A stretch of DNA of 43,775 bases from Candidatus Poseidonia sp. (lineage in GTDB: Archaea; Thermoplasmatota; Poseidoniia; Poseidoniales; Poseidoniaceae). Every line of letters begins with the position of its first letter. Within the stretch, counting starts at the first letter, position 1. A program made the position numbers and the translations under genes. A model generated the notes under the pieces. The model saw only the letters and a list, made by a program, of their open reading frames with translations. It made no database searches and was not told the DNA's origin. The stretch is taken from the NCBI GenBank assembly GCA_022426155.1, contig JAKMEE010000001.1, forward strand, positions 1 to 43,775. The letters are read 5' to 3'. Positions 31,115 through 41,500 of this stretch are shown one piece after another.

Positions 31115-32938
31115 ATGTGCGGCATCTTCGGTTATATTGGTCATCAACAGGCCCTTGGTTTGTTGGTTGAAGGCTTACGACGATTGGAATACCGCGGGTA
31201 TGATTCAACCGGCGTTGCTTTGTTGAATGATGGTGAGATTTCCTATCACAGAACCGTTGGCAAAGTGGGAAATCTCCAATCCATCCTTCCAGCCAATGTC
31301 CCCGGGTCACAAGGCATTGCTCATACCCGATGGGCTACACATGGTGGCGTGACGCTTGAGAACACCCATCCACACCGTTCTTTTGATGGGAAGGTCACAT
31401 TGGTCCACAATGGAATCATTGAGAATTATCGGGCGTTGAGCAAGTCACTCATTGCCCGAGGTATTGAGATGGTTGGCGAAACCGATTCGGAAGTCTTGGT
31501 TCACAGCATCGCCTTGGAATTGGCCAAAGGAGTCTCACCTGAGACTTCAGTTCGCCGCACCCTCAAACGGGTTCGGGGGACATGGGGATTGTGCGTTATG
31601 TTTCTCGAGCATGATTTGTTAATTTGTGCTCGAAACGGCTCTCCTCTCATTATTGGGACAGGGAATGGTGAGATGTTCATCTCTAGTGACCCACACCCCC
31701 TTACCTCACACACTCAGCAAGTTGTTTACCTCGAAGATGGGGATTTGGCAGTCGTGACCAAAGATTCTCTCAAATTGAGCTCATTACAGGGTGGGTCACA
31801 AGAGGCTAACATCAGCACGCTGGATGAGGATTGGGGGGAATCAGATTTGGGAGATGCTCCTCATTTCATGCTCAAAGAGATCTATGAACAACCCGACGCT
31901 TTACGCCAATGTATTAGCGGACGAATTGATCGTGAGATGGGTTCAGGTCGTCTTGGAGGAATGCAACTCCAGCATAACACCCTCATTCAAGTGCCACATG
32001 TCCGCTTATTGGGCTGCGGAACAGCTGCAATTGCCGCCGAGATCGGTCAGATGTTGATTGAACGCATGGCTCGTATTCCTGCCGTCACCCATATCGCAAG
32101 TGAATACCGGAACAATGACCCTGTCATCAATCCGAAAGCACTCTATCTCGCAGTTTCACAATCTGGTGAAACAGCCGATACCATCGCGGCAGTCAAAGAA
32201 ATCAAACTCAAAGGAGGACAAGTGTTTGGTGTAGTCAATGTCGTTGGTTCTAGCATTGCGAGATTATGTGGTCAAGGTGTTTACATTCATTCAGGGCCTG
32301 AACAATCGGTCGCATCAACGAAGGCTTTCACCAACATGGTAGGGGCCTTGACCATCTTCGCCATGCAACTTGGCAGAACACGTCACCTTTCCAAAGATCA
32401 AGGTCGTGAGCTCATCCAAGAACTTCAACAGGTTCCGCATTTGATGGAATCATACCTTGAAAATGTTGGACCCATTGATGAGGCCGTGGAACTCGTTTCT
32501 TCTGCGTCCTCCGTCCTTTACCTCGGAAGGGGGCTCTCAGCTCCGGTAGCCAAAGAGGGTGCTCTGAAGTTAATGGAACTCGCCTACATTCCATGTTTAG
32601 CGTATCCAGCTGGTGAAATGAAACACGGGCCTATGGCTCTGCTCGAAGAGGGGAGTCCTGTTGTGGTCGTTGCACCCAACGACCATCTCAAGGAAAAAAC
32701 GCTCTCTGCGATACATGAATGCAAAGCTAGAGGTGCGAAAATCATCCTCATTCACGAACAAGGAGACGAGATTGCCGAAGAAGCCCATGTTTCCATTCCA
32801 GTCCCCAAGGTCCATCCTTTGCTCACGCCTCTATTGACGGTTTTACCGTTGCAATTGATGGCTTACAGAACCGCTGTATTACTCGGGAAGGATGTTGACC
32901 GACCAAGGAACTTAGCAAAATCAGTCACGGTAGAGTGA
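31115..32938 (+). CDS. glmS: Glucosamine-6-phosphate synthase (isomerizing)
   Basis: GlmS makes glucosamine-6-phosphate from fructose-6-phosphate and glutamine, entering amino sugar synthesis for glycans. The nucleophile must be the residue after the initiator Met. ATG 31115 gives M-CGIFGYIG with Cys at position 2, which fixes this start over GTG 31106. The glutaminase part has EYRGYDSTGVAL, HTRWATHGG and HNGIIENY. Two SIS domains follow with SQSGETADT (with the phosphate serines), EQSVASTKAFT and YPAGEMKHGPMAL. The canonical C-terminus is PRNLAKSVTVE. The length (607) is standard. It follows the subtilase stop by 10 bases and its end is 3 bases from the convergent KaiC-like gene. Confidence 0.95.
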   Translation: MCGIFGYIGHQQALGLLVEGLRRLEYRGYDSTGVALLNDGEISYHRTVGKVGNLQSILPANVPGSQGIAHTRWATHGGVTLENTHPHRSFDGKVTLVHNGIIENYRALSKSLIARGIEMVGETDSEVLVHSIALELAKGVSPETSVRRTLKRVRGTWGLCVMFLEHDLLICARNGSPLIIGTGNGEMFISSDPHPLTSHTQQVVYLEDGDLAVVTKDSLKLSSLQGGSQEANISTLDEDWGESDLGDAPHFMLKEIYEQPDALRQCISGRIDREMGSGRLGGMQLQHNTLIQVPHVRLLGCGTAAIAAEIGQMLIERMARIPAVTHIASEYRNNDPVINPKALYLAVSQSGETADTIAAVKEIKLKGGQVFGVVNVVGSSIARLCGQGVYIHSGPEQSVASTKAFTNMVGALTIFAMQLGRTRHLSKDQGRELIQELQQVPHLMESYLENVGPIDEAVELVSSASSVLYLGRGLSAPVAKEGALKLMELAYIPCLAYPAGEMKHGPMALLEEGSPVVVVAPNDHLKEKTLSAIHECKARGAKIILIHEQGDEIAEEAHVSIPVPKVHPLLTPLLTVLPLQLMAYRTAVLLGKDVDRPRNLAKSVTVE

Positions 32939-32941
32939 ATC

Positions 32942-33670
32942 TCACAGAATCGTGAAGCGCTGCTCGTTTTCCTTCCAGTTGAATGGTTTGTAACCGAGCA
33001 GGTGGTTGGTATGGCGCATCTTGACAACACCAATTTTTCTCATAACATCGTCGCCGTGACGTTCCATCACAAGATGAACTACGCCATCTGAAAGATAATC
33101 TTCAACACCGTATTCTCCAAATTGCTTGTGGTCCTCTCCTGTCATTTCACAGATGAAGAACGAGGTCAGTTCCAGTCGCCGAACTGCTTCAAACAAGCGG
33201 AAAATTTCATCTCGGGGGTTTTCCATCTTGGTCAAGGTGAAGAAGGCACCAAGTGAATCGAATACGAGGAGTTCAAATCCAATGGATTGCCGATATGAGG
33301 TCAATTGGCTGATCAGTTGTCCCATCCAATCAACACGATTGCTCATGCCTTGTTCATCGAGCTGAACACGTAAGTCTGCAAGGTCAATGATGGCAATACG
33401 GTTACGAACACGGGGGTCATCAACGTTCATTCCCATGTTAGCCATGTGAGAGCGCAAAGATTCCTTGCCTTGTTCCAATGTCACGTAAATCCCACTGGTT
33501 TCCCCATACAACACAGCGTTGTAGAGCATGGAAAAAGTGAGGCTCGATTTCATTGCACCAGACGAACCTGCAACGATGCAAATGTGGCCTTGAGGAATTC
33601 CACCTTGCATTTTTTCATCAAGTCCTTCGATATGGGTTGGGATTCGTTCCAAGTCACTCATTTGGCTCAC
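32942..33670 (-). CDS. KaiC-like single-domain ATPase
   Basis: A RecA-fold ATPase of the archaeal KaiC family. Walker A is GSSGAMKSSL (residues ~34-43), Walker B is FELLVFDSLGAFF, and the LEQGKESLRSHMANMG segment after strand 2 matches KaiC. The C-terminal VVKMRHTNH motif corresponds to the KaiC KMRGSxH. It has one domain (242 residues) rather than two, like many archaeal relatives and the archaellum protein ArlH. No archaellum genes are nearby. These proteins act in signalling or motility control, but the specific role here is unknown. The gene diverges from maf. Confidence 0.85.
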   Translation of the reverse strand: MSQMSDLERIPTHIEGLDEKMQGGIPQGHICIVAGSSGAMKSSLTFSMLYNAVLYGETSGIYVTLEQGKESLRSHMANMGMNVDDPRVRNRIAIIDLADLRVQLDEQGMSNRVDWMGQLISQLTSYRQSIGFELLVFDSLGAFFTLTKMENPRDEIFRLFEAVRRLELTSFFICEMTGEDHKQFGEYGVEDYLSDGVVHLVMERHGDDVMRKIGVVKMRHTNHLLGYKPFNWKENEQRFTIL

Positions 33671-33761
33671 TCATTTGGCGGTGCACCTTTCAATTCTTCA
33701 ACCTCACCCATGATTTTAATGGGGGGAAATGACAATGTTGGGGTTTTGTTACCAGAGTTTC

Positions 33762-34334
33762 ATGCAGCTCTGGCTTGCTTCTGCCTCCCCTCGTAGAAAA
33801 GCGATGCTGGAACCTTTGTTTTTCAATTTTCGAGCGGAGGGTCTCTTGGGAGTGGATGAAACTCCTCCCCATGGAACGGTTGAATACCAAGTTTCAGAGA
33901 TTTGTCAGCGTAAAGTAGGAGCAATTCCAGAGGAGCATGGTTTCGACCTTGTGTTGGTGTGTGATACAATGATTGCAGACCCTGATGACCATTCATTGAG
34001 TCTTGGAAAGCCGAATGATGAACTCGAAGCGGCCATGATGCTTCATCGTCTCTCAGGGCGACGTCACTTGGTTTGGACTGCGAGCAGTATGTGGTATCAG
34101 GGTCGTTGGCTCCATAGTTGTGAATCCTCGGTGGTTGAAATCCCTTCACTTTCAGTTGAAGATTTTACTGATTTATTGTCCTCGGGTTCTTGGCAGGGAA
34201 AAGCTGGAGGATATGATTTGCATGGGAAGATGGGAGAACACGCTTCAGTGATCGATGGGAATACATCGGTGGTCCTCGGTATCACAAGGGAGGTCATGAA
34301 CCTGCTTGAAACCTTAGTCGCAAGTCAATTGTGA
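33762..34334 (+). CDS. Maf-like nucleotide pyrophosphatase
   Basis: Maf proteins hydrolyse non-canonical or methylated nucleoside triphosphates. The N-terminal LASASPRRKAML is the phosphate-binding signature; VLVCDTMIAD holds the catalytic Asp, GKPND follows, and WQGKAGGYDLHGKMG matches the family GKAGGYxIQ motif. ATG 33762 (MQLWLASASPRR) is preferred over ATG 33729, as the extra 11 residues precede the first strand and match nothing in the family. The length (190) is typical. Its end is 3 bases from the convergent sepF stop. Confidence 0.85.
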   Translation: MQLWLASASPRRKAMLEPLFFNFRAEGLLGVDETPPHGTVEYQVSEICQRKVGAIPEEHGFDLVLVCDTMIADPDDHSLSLGKPNDELEAAMMLHRLSGRRHLVWTASSMWYQGRWLHSCESSVVEIPSLSVEDFTDLLSSGSWQGKAGGYDLHGKMGEHASVIDGNTSVVLGITREVMNLLETLVASQL

Positions 34335-34337
34335 TGT

Positions 34338-34904
34338 TCACATCAATGGGGTAAGGCCCAATTCATGCTTCTCCATGTCGACGACGACCTCGATGCCTGG
34401 AACCATTAGCAATTTGTCTTCCCGATCCAACGAAAATACATTGACTCCGGCTTCATCTCCCATGTATTTGAGTTCTCTTCGACAAGCCATTTGATGACTG
34501 TCCATGTGGACGAGTGGACGTAGATCGACAATGACGGTATCACCATGGAGCACTCGTTCGAGAATAGCGCGTGTATGAATGCGCTTCATTTCATCTGGGG
34601 CGACATAGCGAAGCGCTTGTTGCGGCAGTTGTTGTGGGCGGCCTCGGTGTAAACCGAGATCGTGAAAAGGCTCTCCATCTGGAGTGATTGGTCCTGTCCA
34701 ATTCAACGGTGGAGTCAGGCGTGACCTGCTTGTGAGTTGACCATTGGATGCGGGCTGTTTGACCGGTGGTGGAAGTTCCTCTTCTGGCATCACTGTGGTG
34801 GTTGAAAGTTCTACAGGCTGAGGTTGTGGAGATGGTTTCGGCTTTGCTTTCTCAATGGTTCCCTCAGGGTCGGGAAGTCCAAAAAACTGCCAAAGGTTCG
34901 CCAT
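34338..34904 (-). CDS. sepF: SepF-like cell division protein
   Basis: Archaeal SepF anchors FtsZ to the membrane. The N-terminus MANLWQFFGLPDPEG is a short amphipathic helix of the SepF membrane-targeting kind. Residues ~16-95 are a Pro/Gln-rich disordered linker. The C-terminal domain (~110-188) has the SepF (DUF552) pattern GDTVIVDLRPLVHMD, then a helix RRELKYMGDEAGV, then LDREDKLLMVPGIEV. It starts 10 bases after the 1198-residue PKD protein on the same strand, so the two are probably co-transcribed. No ftsZ is in the window. SepF assignment is firm for the fold and moderate for function. Confidence 0.82.
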   Translation of the reverse strand: MANLWQFFGLPDPEGTIEKAKPKPSPQPQPVELSTTTVMPEEELPPPVKQPASNGQLTSRSRLTPPLNWTGPITPDGEPFHDLGLHRGRPQQLPQQALRYVAPDEMKRIHTRAILERVLHGDTVIVDLRPLVHMDSHQMACRRELKYMGDEAGVNVFSLDREDKLLMVPGIEVVVDMEKHELGLTPLM

Positions 34905-34914
34905 TTTTCGTGCC

Positions 34915-37900
34915 TCAGAAGTCTAAATCATCGAGCAATGATTGCAACTCTGATGGGGCAGAGGTCGGTTGGGTTTGAGAAACTATGGGTTGTTGAACGG
35001 CTTGAACGGGCTGATTGGTAACCAACCATTGTTCTCCGTAGTAATTCCATTGTTCCATTGTCCATCCCTGAGGTAGTCCAGTAGCCGGGAGTGGAGGGCC
35101 AGAGTTGGCTTGTTCTGCAGGAGCCATTGGTGGTTGCTCTACGGGAGCGGGGGCTGAAGGGGCGAGTGATGTTGGAGGTGCCTCGTAGGGAGTTGGCGAA
35201 TTCGATGGCATGCCCATCGGCCCTTGCTCGAATACGGAGAGGCTCTCCAAAGAATCATCCGAACCAGGGCGGGTGAGGAACAAGAAGACTAGCAGCCCGG
35301 CAATCACGATTCCCAACACCATAATGGCCAAAGTAGTCGTAGTTCCAAAGGTTTGGCTCACACTCTCAAATAATCCCTCAGCAGGTGCAGCCTTGACAAC
35401 GAAGGTAATTTCCTCTTGAGAAAATTCTCCGTCATCATCGGTAACTGTGAGGGTTACTGTCCAGGTGCCCACAGGGAGGTTTTCAATGGTCCAAGTGCTT
35501 CCCACAAAATCGACATCCCCTGTTTTGCTTCCATCTAAATCCATATCAAGATGGCTGCTATCCCACTGGAAGATTAATTCGCTTTTGTCCCCGGCTGTAT
35601 CCGACGAGTTCTCTCCGGTGAGGGTGAGGTTTTGACCTTCCATCAAGCCTTCAATCCCTTTCGTACGAAGAGGGGTGATGATTGAGGTGGGGGGAATATT
35701 GAGTACACTGACATTCATTGATTGCGTTGCTGTTGCTCCATTGTCATCGGTAACTGTTGCTGTAATCCAACGAACACCAGAGGTGATCCAGGAGCGCTCA
35801 ATTGATGTTCCATTCATTTCACAATCATTTTGCATGTCTCCATCGTTGTCAACATCTACGGTAGCATCGAAGTCCCAACAGACTTCGAGTGAATCGATGT
35901 CAGAGGCGGTGTCACTCACCGTAACTGAAAGGTTGAGCGGGTCGTCTTCAAAGATCGGAGTGTTACCGGGAAGGCCGGTGATGCTGGGTGCAACATTGTG
36001 GATCATGATATTGGCCTCCCTGAATTCTGAACTTGCTCCATCGGTGTCAATGGCCCGTACCCGAATGAGGTGAGGCCCGTCAGTTCCCCAAGAGACCGCT
36101 TCTGAAGAAGACGAACCCACACTCGTGATGGTCCAATCTTCATCATCCATGGATGGATACCATTCGATGAGAAGTGTTGGCAAATCGTTTCCAGTATCAT
36201 TTCCAACAGCTCGAAGCAAGGCTACTTCATCTTCGTTCAGATGCCAGGAACCGTTGAGGTCGGGGTACTGTTGTTCTCCTCCTGTCCATAATTCAGGGAA
36301 TCCAACCGTAGGTGGTACGTTGAGCACCGAGAGATTACTGAGGACGGTCGTTGTTGCACCATCATCGTCTGTAGCGATGGCTGTGATGTTGAATTCACCT
36401 TCGTAGGACGGAATGAAAGTGCAGGTTGGCTGTGTTAATCCCTCTGAACAATCCAATCCAGGCCATGAAATCGAGACTTGTTGGCCAGTGGGCGAGGATG
36501 TGTCGATATCAACAATATCCACGGCTTCAATGGTGACTTGTTGTTCAACAACGACAGATTCTGGATGAGTGAGGTTAAACGATGGAGCTCGATTGAGGAC
36601 TTCCACTTCGATTTCCAATTCATCAACATCCAATTCATCATCGGTTACAATCACTTTGACAGACCACATACCACTGTTGGTCCAATTCCAGTGTGTGAGG
36701 CAATCCGGAGCCTCAATCACATCGATCAGAGCCAAACGAGATTCAATCTCAAATCGACAACCCACATCACCTCCGTCTTCATCGAAGCTTGCTGATGCAT
36801 CCAATGTGATGTTCTCAAATGTGTATTTTCCAGTGCTGACATTGATTGAGCCAACCGGTGCTCGACCGATAAAGATGGCAATGGTTGCTTCGTTGTTGGT
36901 ACGGTTAGCATCGGCTGTGACGTTCATATCAGGGTCAACAGTAAAACGCATGGATTGCATGCCAATCGTCATATTTTCTGGCACCGACCAGTCCACATCG
37001 ATGCGTTCCACCCCGTAAGGTTGGAGGCTTGGAAGAGGTTTGGTTATGATGGTTCCATCGGGAGTTTCAATTTCCATGGTCGTTGCTGGGGCGGGTAAAA
37101 CGCCTCGGTTTTGAGCAGGTAATGAGAAACTCAGCACATCACCTGGCAGAGCATTGAAGCCGATGGATGCGCCAAGCGTTGAGGTTTGTCCATCACGTGT
37201 TCTCTCAACGATGATGGAGCCTGATTGTGCCAATAAATCAACACCTACCACACTCAAATCTTGAACGATGGTGGTTGCGCCAATAATTTTTGCCATTGGG
37301 TCCCACGCCACGACACCGTTGCTTGTATGGTCGTCACTACTTGGAGTGGTATCTGTTTGGTTTGAGACATCAAGCCATAATCCAGCCTTCCCATCAACGG
37401 AGTCGGTAGTTGGATTGGCGATGGTTCCGTTGATTTCATACCGTAATTGGAGGTTGGTATTGGTGACTGGATTGGGCGGTGAGCCAGCCACGACGTATTC
37501 GATAGAGATGTTTTCATTAGCATTGGGGAGTGTAGCCGAAAAAGTAGTTCCAACATGAATGTTAGTATTTCTTCCACCCGGAGAAGATTGTGTGTCCACA
37601 CTGTTGGAATCAGCGGGGTCATATTCCTTCAAAATCCAATCAATGGTGAATCCAGCAGAGTTTGAAATCCGAGTCCATGCATCACCCCGAACTGCGGGGC
37701 AATACCAGTTGAATCCAGCACTCACGCCAGTTTCATTCCACTCCACAATTTTGTAAGAATCATCACATCCTGTGTAATCTGGAACATCTCCGTCCTCTGA
37801 GGGAGCTTCGTTTTTGATGATTTGCCATGAATTGTTTTCATCCGAAGTATCATCGAATTCTGAAGGGTCAAAATAATCGGAGGTGCCAGTGACTTGAGTA

Positions 37901-38511
37901 TCCATCTCAAAAGGCATGTACCATTGATCTCCTGTTCTCAAGGGGAAATCATGACGTTCTTTGGCAGGGGTGTATGTGTTGTCAAAGGTCACATCTCCCA
38001 AGGTTATTTCTAGAAATCCTAGGTTGAAGGGTGCAAATCTGACATCCAAGTTGAAATTTGAAGTCATAACGGCCAAATCACGAGCCCGCAAGATGTCAAC
38101 TCCATCATAATCAATGTTCAATCGTCCCGTAGTTCCTTCCAATGTGGCTCCGCTATTCCCAGAAGAAAACGCGCCTTCGATGGTGATCTCATAGACCAAG
38201 ACTTGTTGTCCAGTTTCGTCGGTTTCGAACATGATGTCCGTGACTTTGTTGGTGGTTTCTCCTGTTAAGGTGTTGAGGGATGCCGAAACGTTGGCCTGTG
38301 CAAGCAATTGAGCCACATCGAACTGTGTATCATAGACCCATTCATCTCCAATGCGATAATTTGGAACATCTGGCGCTTGACCAAGATTCCCAGTGCTTGG
38401 TGAAACTGCTACTGTCTCCTCTGCGAGTTGAGATGACTGAATCGCTGCCAGCATAGGAGCAAAAAGCAGGAATACAAGAGTCAAGGCAATCGTCGTTCGA
38501 CTTCCCTTCAT
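34915..38511 (-). CDS. Giant PKD-repeat surface protein A with GWTxEQW cytosolic tail
   Basis: The 1198-residue protein has a signal peptide (IALTLVFLLFAPMLAA). Its N-terminal domain begins YRIGDEWVYDTQFD and covers ~50-330. A CARDB-like segment follows (~440-560). At least four PKD-type modules (ASASFDEDGGDVGCRFE; VTDDDGATATQSMNVSVLN; VTLTVTDDDGEFSQEE) run to ~1070. One transmembrane helix (LAIMVLGIVIAGLLVFLFLT) and a cytosolic tail of about 105 residues end the protein. The tail is Pro/Ala-rich and carries GWTMEQWNYYGEQWL near residue 1150. It is a paralogue of the next gene upstream. NxT/NxS sequons are frequent. A surface adhesion or envelope role is inferred. It is adjacent to sepF (10-base gap). 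Confidence 0.82.
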   Translation of the reverse strand: MKGSRTTIALTLVFLLFAPMLAAIQSSQLAEETVAVSPSTGNLGQAPDVPNYRIGDEWVYDTQFDVAQLLAQANVSASLNTLTGETTNKVTDIMFETDETGQQVLVYEITIEGAFSSGNSGATLEGTTGRLNIDYDGVDILRARDLAVMTSNFNLDVRFAPFNLGFLEITLGDVTFDNTYTPAKERHDFPLRTGDQWYMPFEMDTQVTGTSDYFDPSEFDDTSDENNSWQIIKNEAPSEDGDVPDYTGCDDSYKIVEWNETGVSAGFNWYCPAVRGDAWTRISNSAGFTIDWILKEYDPADSNSVDTQSSPGGRNTNIHVGTTFSATLPNANENISIEYVVAGSPPNPVTNTNLQLRYEINGTIANPTTDSVDGKAGLWLDVSNQTDTTPSSDDHTSNGVVAWDPMAKIIGATTIVQDLSVVGVDLLAQSGSIIVERTRDGQTSTLGASIGFNALPGDVLSFSLPAQNRGVLPAPATTMEIETPDGTIITKPLPSLQPYGVERIDVDWSVPENMTIGMQSMRFTVDPDMNVTADANRTNNEATIAIFIGRAPVGSINVSTGKYTFENITLDASASFDEDGGDVGCRFEIESRLALIDVIEAPDCLTHWNWTNSGMWSVKVIVTDDELDVDELEIEVEVLNRAPSFNLTHPESVVVEQQVTIEAVDIVDIDTSSPTGQQVSISWPGLDCSEGLTQPTCTFIPSYEGEFNITAIATDDDGATTTVLSNLSVLNVPPTVGFPELWTGGEQQYPDLNGSWHLNEDEVALLRAVGNDTGNDLPTLLIEWYPSMDDEDWTITSVGSSSSEAVSWGTDGPHLIRVRAIDTDGASSEFREANIMIHNVAPSITGLPGNTPIFEDDPLNLSVTVSDTASDIDSLEVCWDFDATVDVDNDGDMQNDCEMNGTSIERSWITSGVRWITATVTDDNGATATQSMNVSVLNIPPTSIITPLRTKGIEGLMEGQNLTLTGENSSDTAGDKSELIFQWDSSHLDMDLDGSKTGDVDFVGSTWTIENLPVGTWTVTLTVTDDDGEFSQEEITFVVKAAPAEGLFESVSQTFGTTTTLAIMVLGIVIAGLLVFLFLTRPGSDDSLESLSVFEQGPMGMPSNSPTPYEAPPTSLAPSAPAPVEQPPMAPAEQANSGPPLPATGLPQGWTMEQWNYYGEQWLVTNQPVQAVQQPIVSQTQPTSAPSELQSLLDDLDF

Positions 38512-38527
38512 AGACAGACGAGGCCGT

Positions 38528-38538
38528 CATTATACTTG
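38528..38538 (-). promoter_or_regulatory. Possible TATA box between the two PKD genes
   Basis: On the minus strand aagtataatga lies 17-27 bases before ATG 38511, in a 47-base gap. It suggests that the downstream PKD gene (with sepF) can also be started separately from the upstream one. Confidence 0.4.
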
Positions 38539-38558
38539 AGGAAATGTCCCAAATGTTC

Positions 38559-41500
38559 TCATGTTTGTGAATCGAGCCATTGTTGCCCATAATGTTCCCA
38601 TTGTTCCAAAGTCCAACCCTCTGGTAAACCTGTTTCGGGGACCATTGGCCCTGTTTCGTCGGTGGTCTCAGTGGATGTCTGAATTGAATCAGGGGCTTGC
38701 TCTAAGGCGGCTTGGAAGAGATAAGCAGGTGGAGGTCCTTCGGGACGAATTCGTTCCAACCTTTCATCTCTGTCCTCCATGGATTGGGCTTGTTCATGCT
38801 GACTGACTTCGTCCCAAATTTCTGTGGATTCTTGTCCAGACTTCCGTCGTGTGAACAGGAGCAAAAGCAGTAATATCATTGACAGCAATCCCAATTGCAT
38901 CAATGGATTCGCATTTTCTCCGACCAGTGAAGCCCCGAGATTTTCAAGTGGAGTGCGATCTGCTGGTGCGATAGCGAACGTGACCACCTTGGAACCAGGT
39001 CGTTCTGGGTCTTCGTCCCATGCAATGACTTTGACCGAATGAGCACCTGATTGCTTGAACGTGTAGGTGACAATTTTTCCAATAAGGTCAGCGTCGTTGT
39101 CAGCGATTCCATCTTCATTGCTATCATCGGCTATATCAATGTCCCAAACCACCGTCAATCCGTCGACATCGGTGAGTGCATCAATGGTGGAAGAAGCATC
39201 TAGGGTACAAGGTTGGTAGGCTACACATGCAATGGCCGCAGTGCGCACCAAAGGCGGGGTGTTGAGAACTGTGACCGTCAATACTTCACTCGCATGGGCT
39301 CCATCATCATCGGTCACGTGATAGACCAATTTGTGGGTGCCGCTGCGATTCCATGCGATGGTCAAATTATCGCCTCTGACATCACAATCATCGTCAGCAC
39401 TTCCCAAGTCATCCGAGTCGCTACTTGGATCAATGTCCCAACATCGTACCAATGAGACAAGGTCGGAAGGAGAATCGGTGGCTGAGCCCGTCACTTGAAC
39501 GGTTTGCCCTTCTGCAACGGGGAGGATTTCTATGAGTGGTTCAATCACGGGGGCTAAATTTCGTACACTCACCCACCGTTCCTCGATACCGCTTGATGCT
39601 CCTTCAGTATCGAGCACCTCCAGTCGCATTTTGTGCAAGCCAGCCTTTTCCCAAACCATGTCAAATTCTGAGGTTCGTCCATCAAAGGTGAGGATCATAC
39701 TTGGCTGCGCATCATCCGGCCACCATGTGTGAGTTAGACCGAGAACATCATCCATGGAGTCTTGTGCCTGTCCTTTGACCGTTACCGTCTGGTCCTCATC
39801 AACATGCCAAGTTTGTTGGCTGTCCATGGGAATTGGTTCGTCATCCACCAGTTGGATGTTGATCCCGTGAGGGTTGATGTTGGTGAATTTGATGTCGATG
39901 GTGGCCGTAGCTTGCTGGCTATCGTCATCAATTCCTACGGCCGTGAACGTTTTCCAACCTTCAACATTCGAAGTTGTAGTGCACACACGAGTGTAATAAC
40001 CCTCTTTGCAATTCGCTCCGGGCCAGTAGATGTCCACCACTCCTGGCCAAGGTTTCTCGGAATCTGAATCATTGGCGAATGCAAACAACGTGATGGGGTG
40101 TTCGACTTTCGCTTCACTTCTCATGGATTGAACTTCGATAGCGGGGGCTTGATTTAGTACATTCACTGAAACAGTGATTGATGTTTCATCTCGTTCTTCA
40201 TCTTCAATCATGATTTCAACAGGATAATCTCCGTCGTCAATCCACGAGTAATTAAGGATACAATCCTCACGAATAAGGGTGATTTCAGTCCATGTTCGGG
40301 TGCCATCATCGTAAGGAACGATGAATGTGCAAGAAACATCACCTCCGTCTTCATCATAACTCTGTGAGGCATCAAGAGTGATGATTTGGTTGGTTAGGCC
40401 AGAGGTGTTGTTGACCATTGGCGTAGGAAGTCGCCCAACGAAGAGCCCGATGTCTGCACGATTGTTTGAAATATTTGCATCTGCCAAATTCAAGCCATCA
40501 GGGTCCGCTTCCCAGGAGAGGGTGAGGTTGCCAATCTCTTGACCAATTGGGACAGTCCAATTTAGGTTCACCTTGTGGACTTCGTAAGTTTGCAAAGCGG
40601 GCAGTGAAGTTTCAATGGTTTGACCATTGGGGAGAATGACCAATCCTGTGGTTGGGATAGAGGTAGTAATTCCACGATTGTTGAATGAGACTTCAACGTC
40701 CAACATGTCCCCAGGAAGCACATTGTAGCCCGATAGCGCATTGAGTGGTGTGACAACTCCGCTTCTATTCCGAGAGATTTGTGCAGCCTCCGCATCTGCG
40801 AACACGTCCAATCCGACGAGGTATTCATCCAATGTGACGGTTGTGGATCCGACAAAATTCCCTGAGTGGGCAACCAATCCATGGCTTGCATAATCCAATT
40901 GTGAGGCAGTGGAGTCAAGGGCATCACCAATGTCAATTTCTGCCCAAGCACTACCATTGCTTGCTGTGGTCAACGAAGTTGTCAAGCCTTCATGTTCGTG
41001 ATGAAGGTCAACATTGATTCCAGCTGGGTTAGAAAAACAAGAACTGGATGCGTTGACCCACACTTGTAGAGGGGTGTTGAGGGCCGTAATCTCACGTTCA
41101 GGGGTTACAGCCAAACATGAATCACGTGTGCCTGGATTGCTGTACGGGGCCACTCCCGTTGCTCCGACGGGGTCGTATCGCTTGAGGCGGAAATCGATGG
41201 TTAGCCCGATCTCATCTTCTGTGTGGAGCCAAGCATAATTCCCAATTTCAGGGCAGTACCATCTGTATCCATCGGAATCTCCGTCCCTGTTGTAAGAGGT
41301 CAGTTCATAGGAACCATTACAGCCACCATAATCGATGCTTTGACCGATTGAATTCGAGGGTTTTCCGACATCAGAAACAACCCATGTGGTTTGATTGGTA
41401 TCGGTGACGGGAGGGGGGAACGGAGTGATGTAGTCGCTTGAACCAGACCACTGTGTGTAGGATGTTGTGGTGGTCGTCCATCGTTCATCGGCTCGAAGTG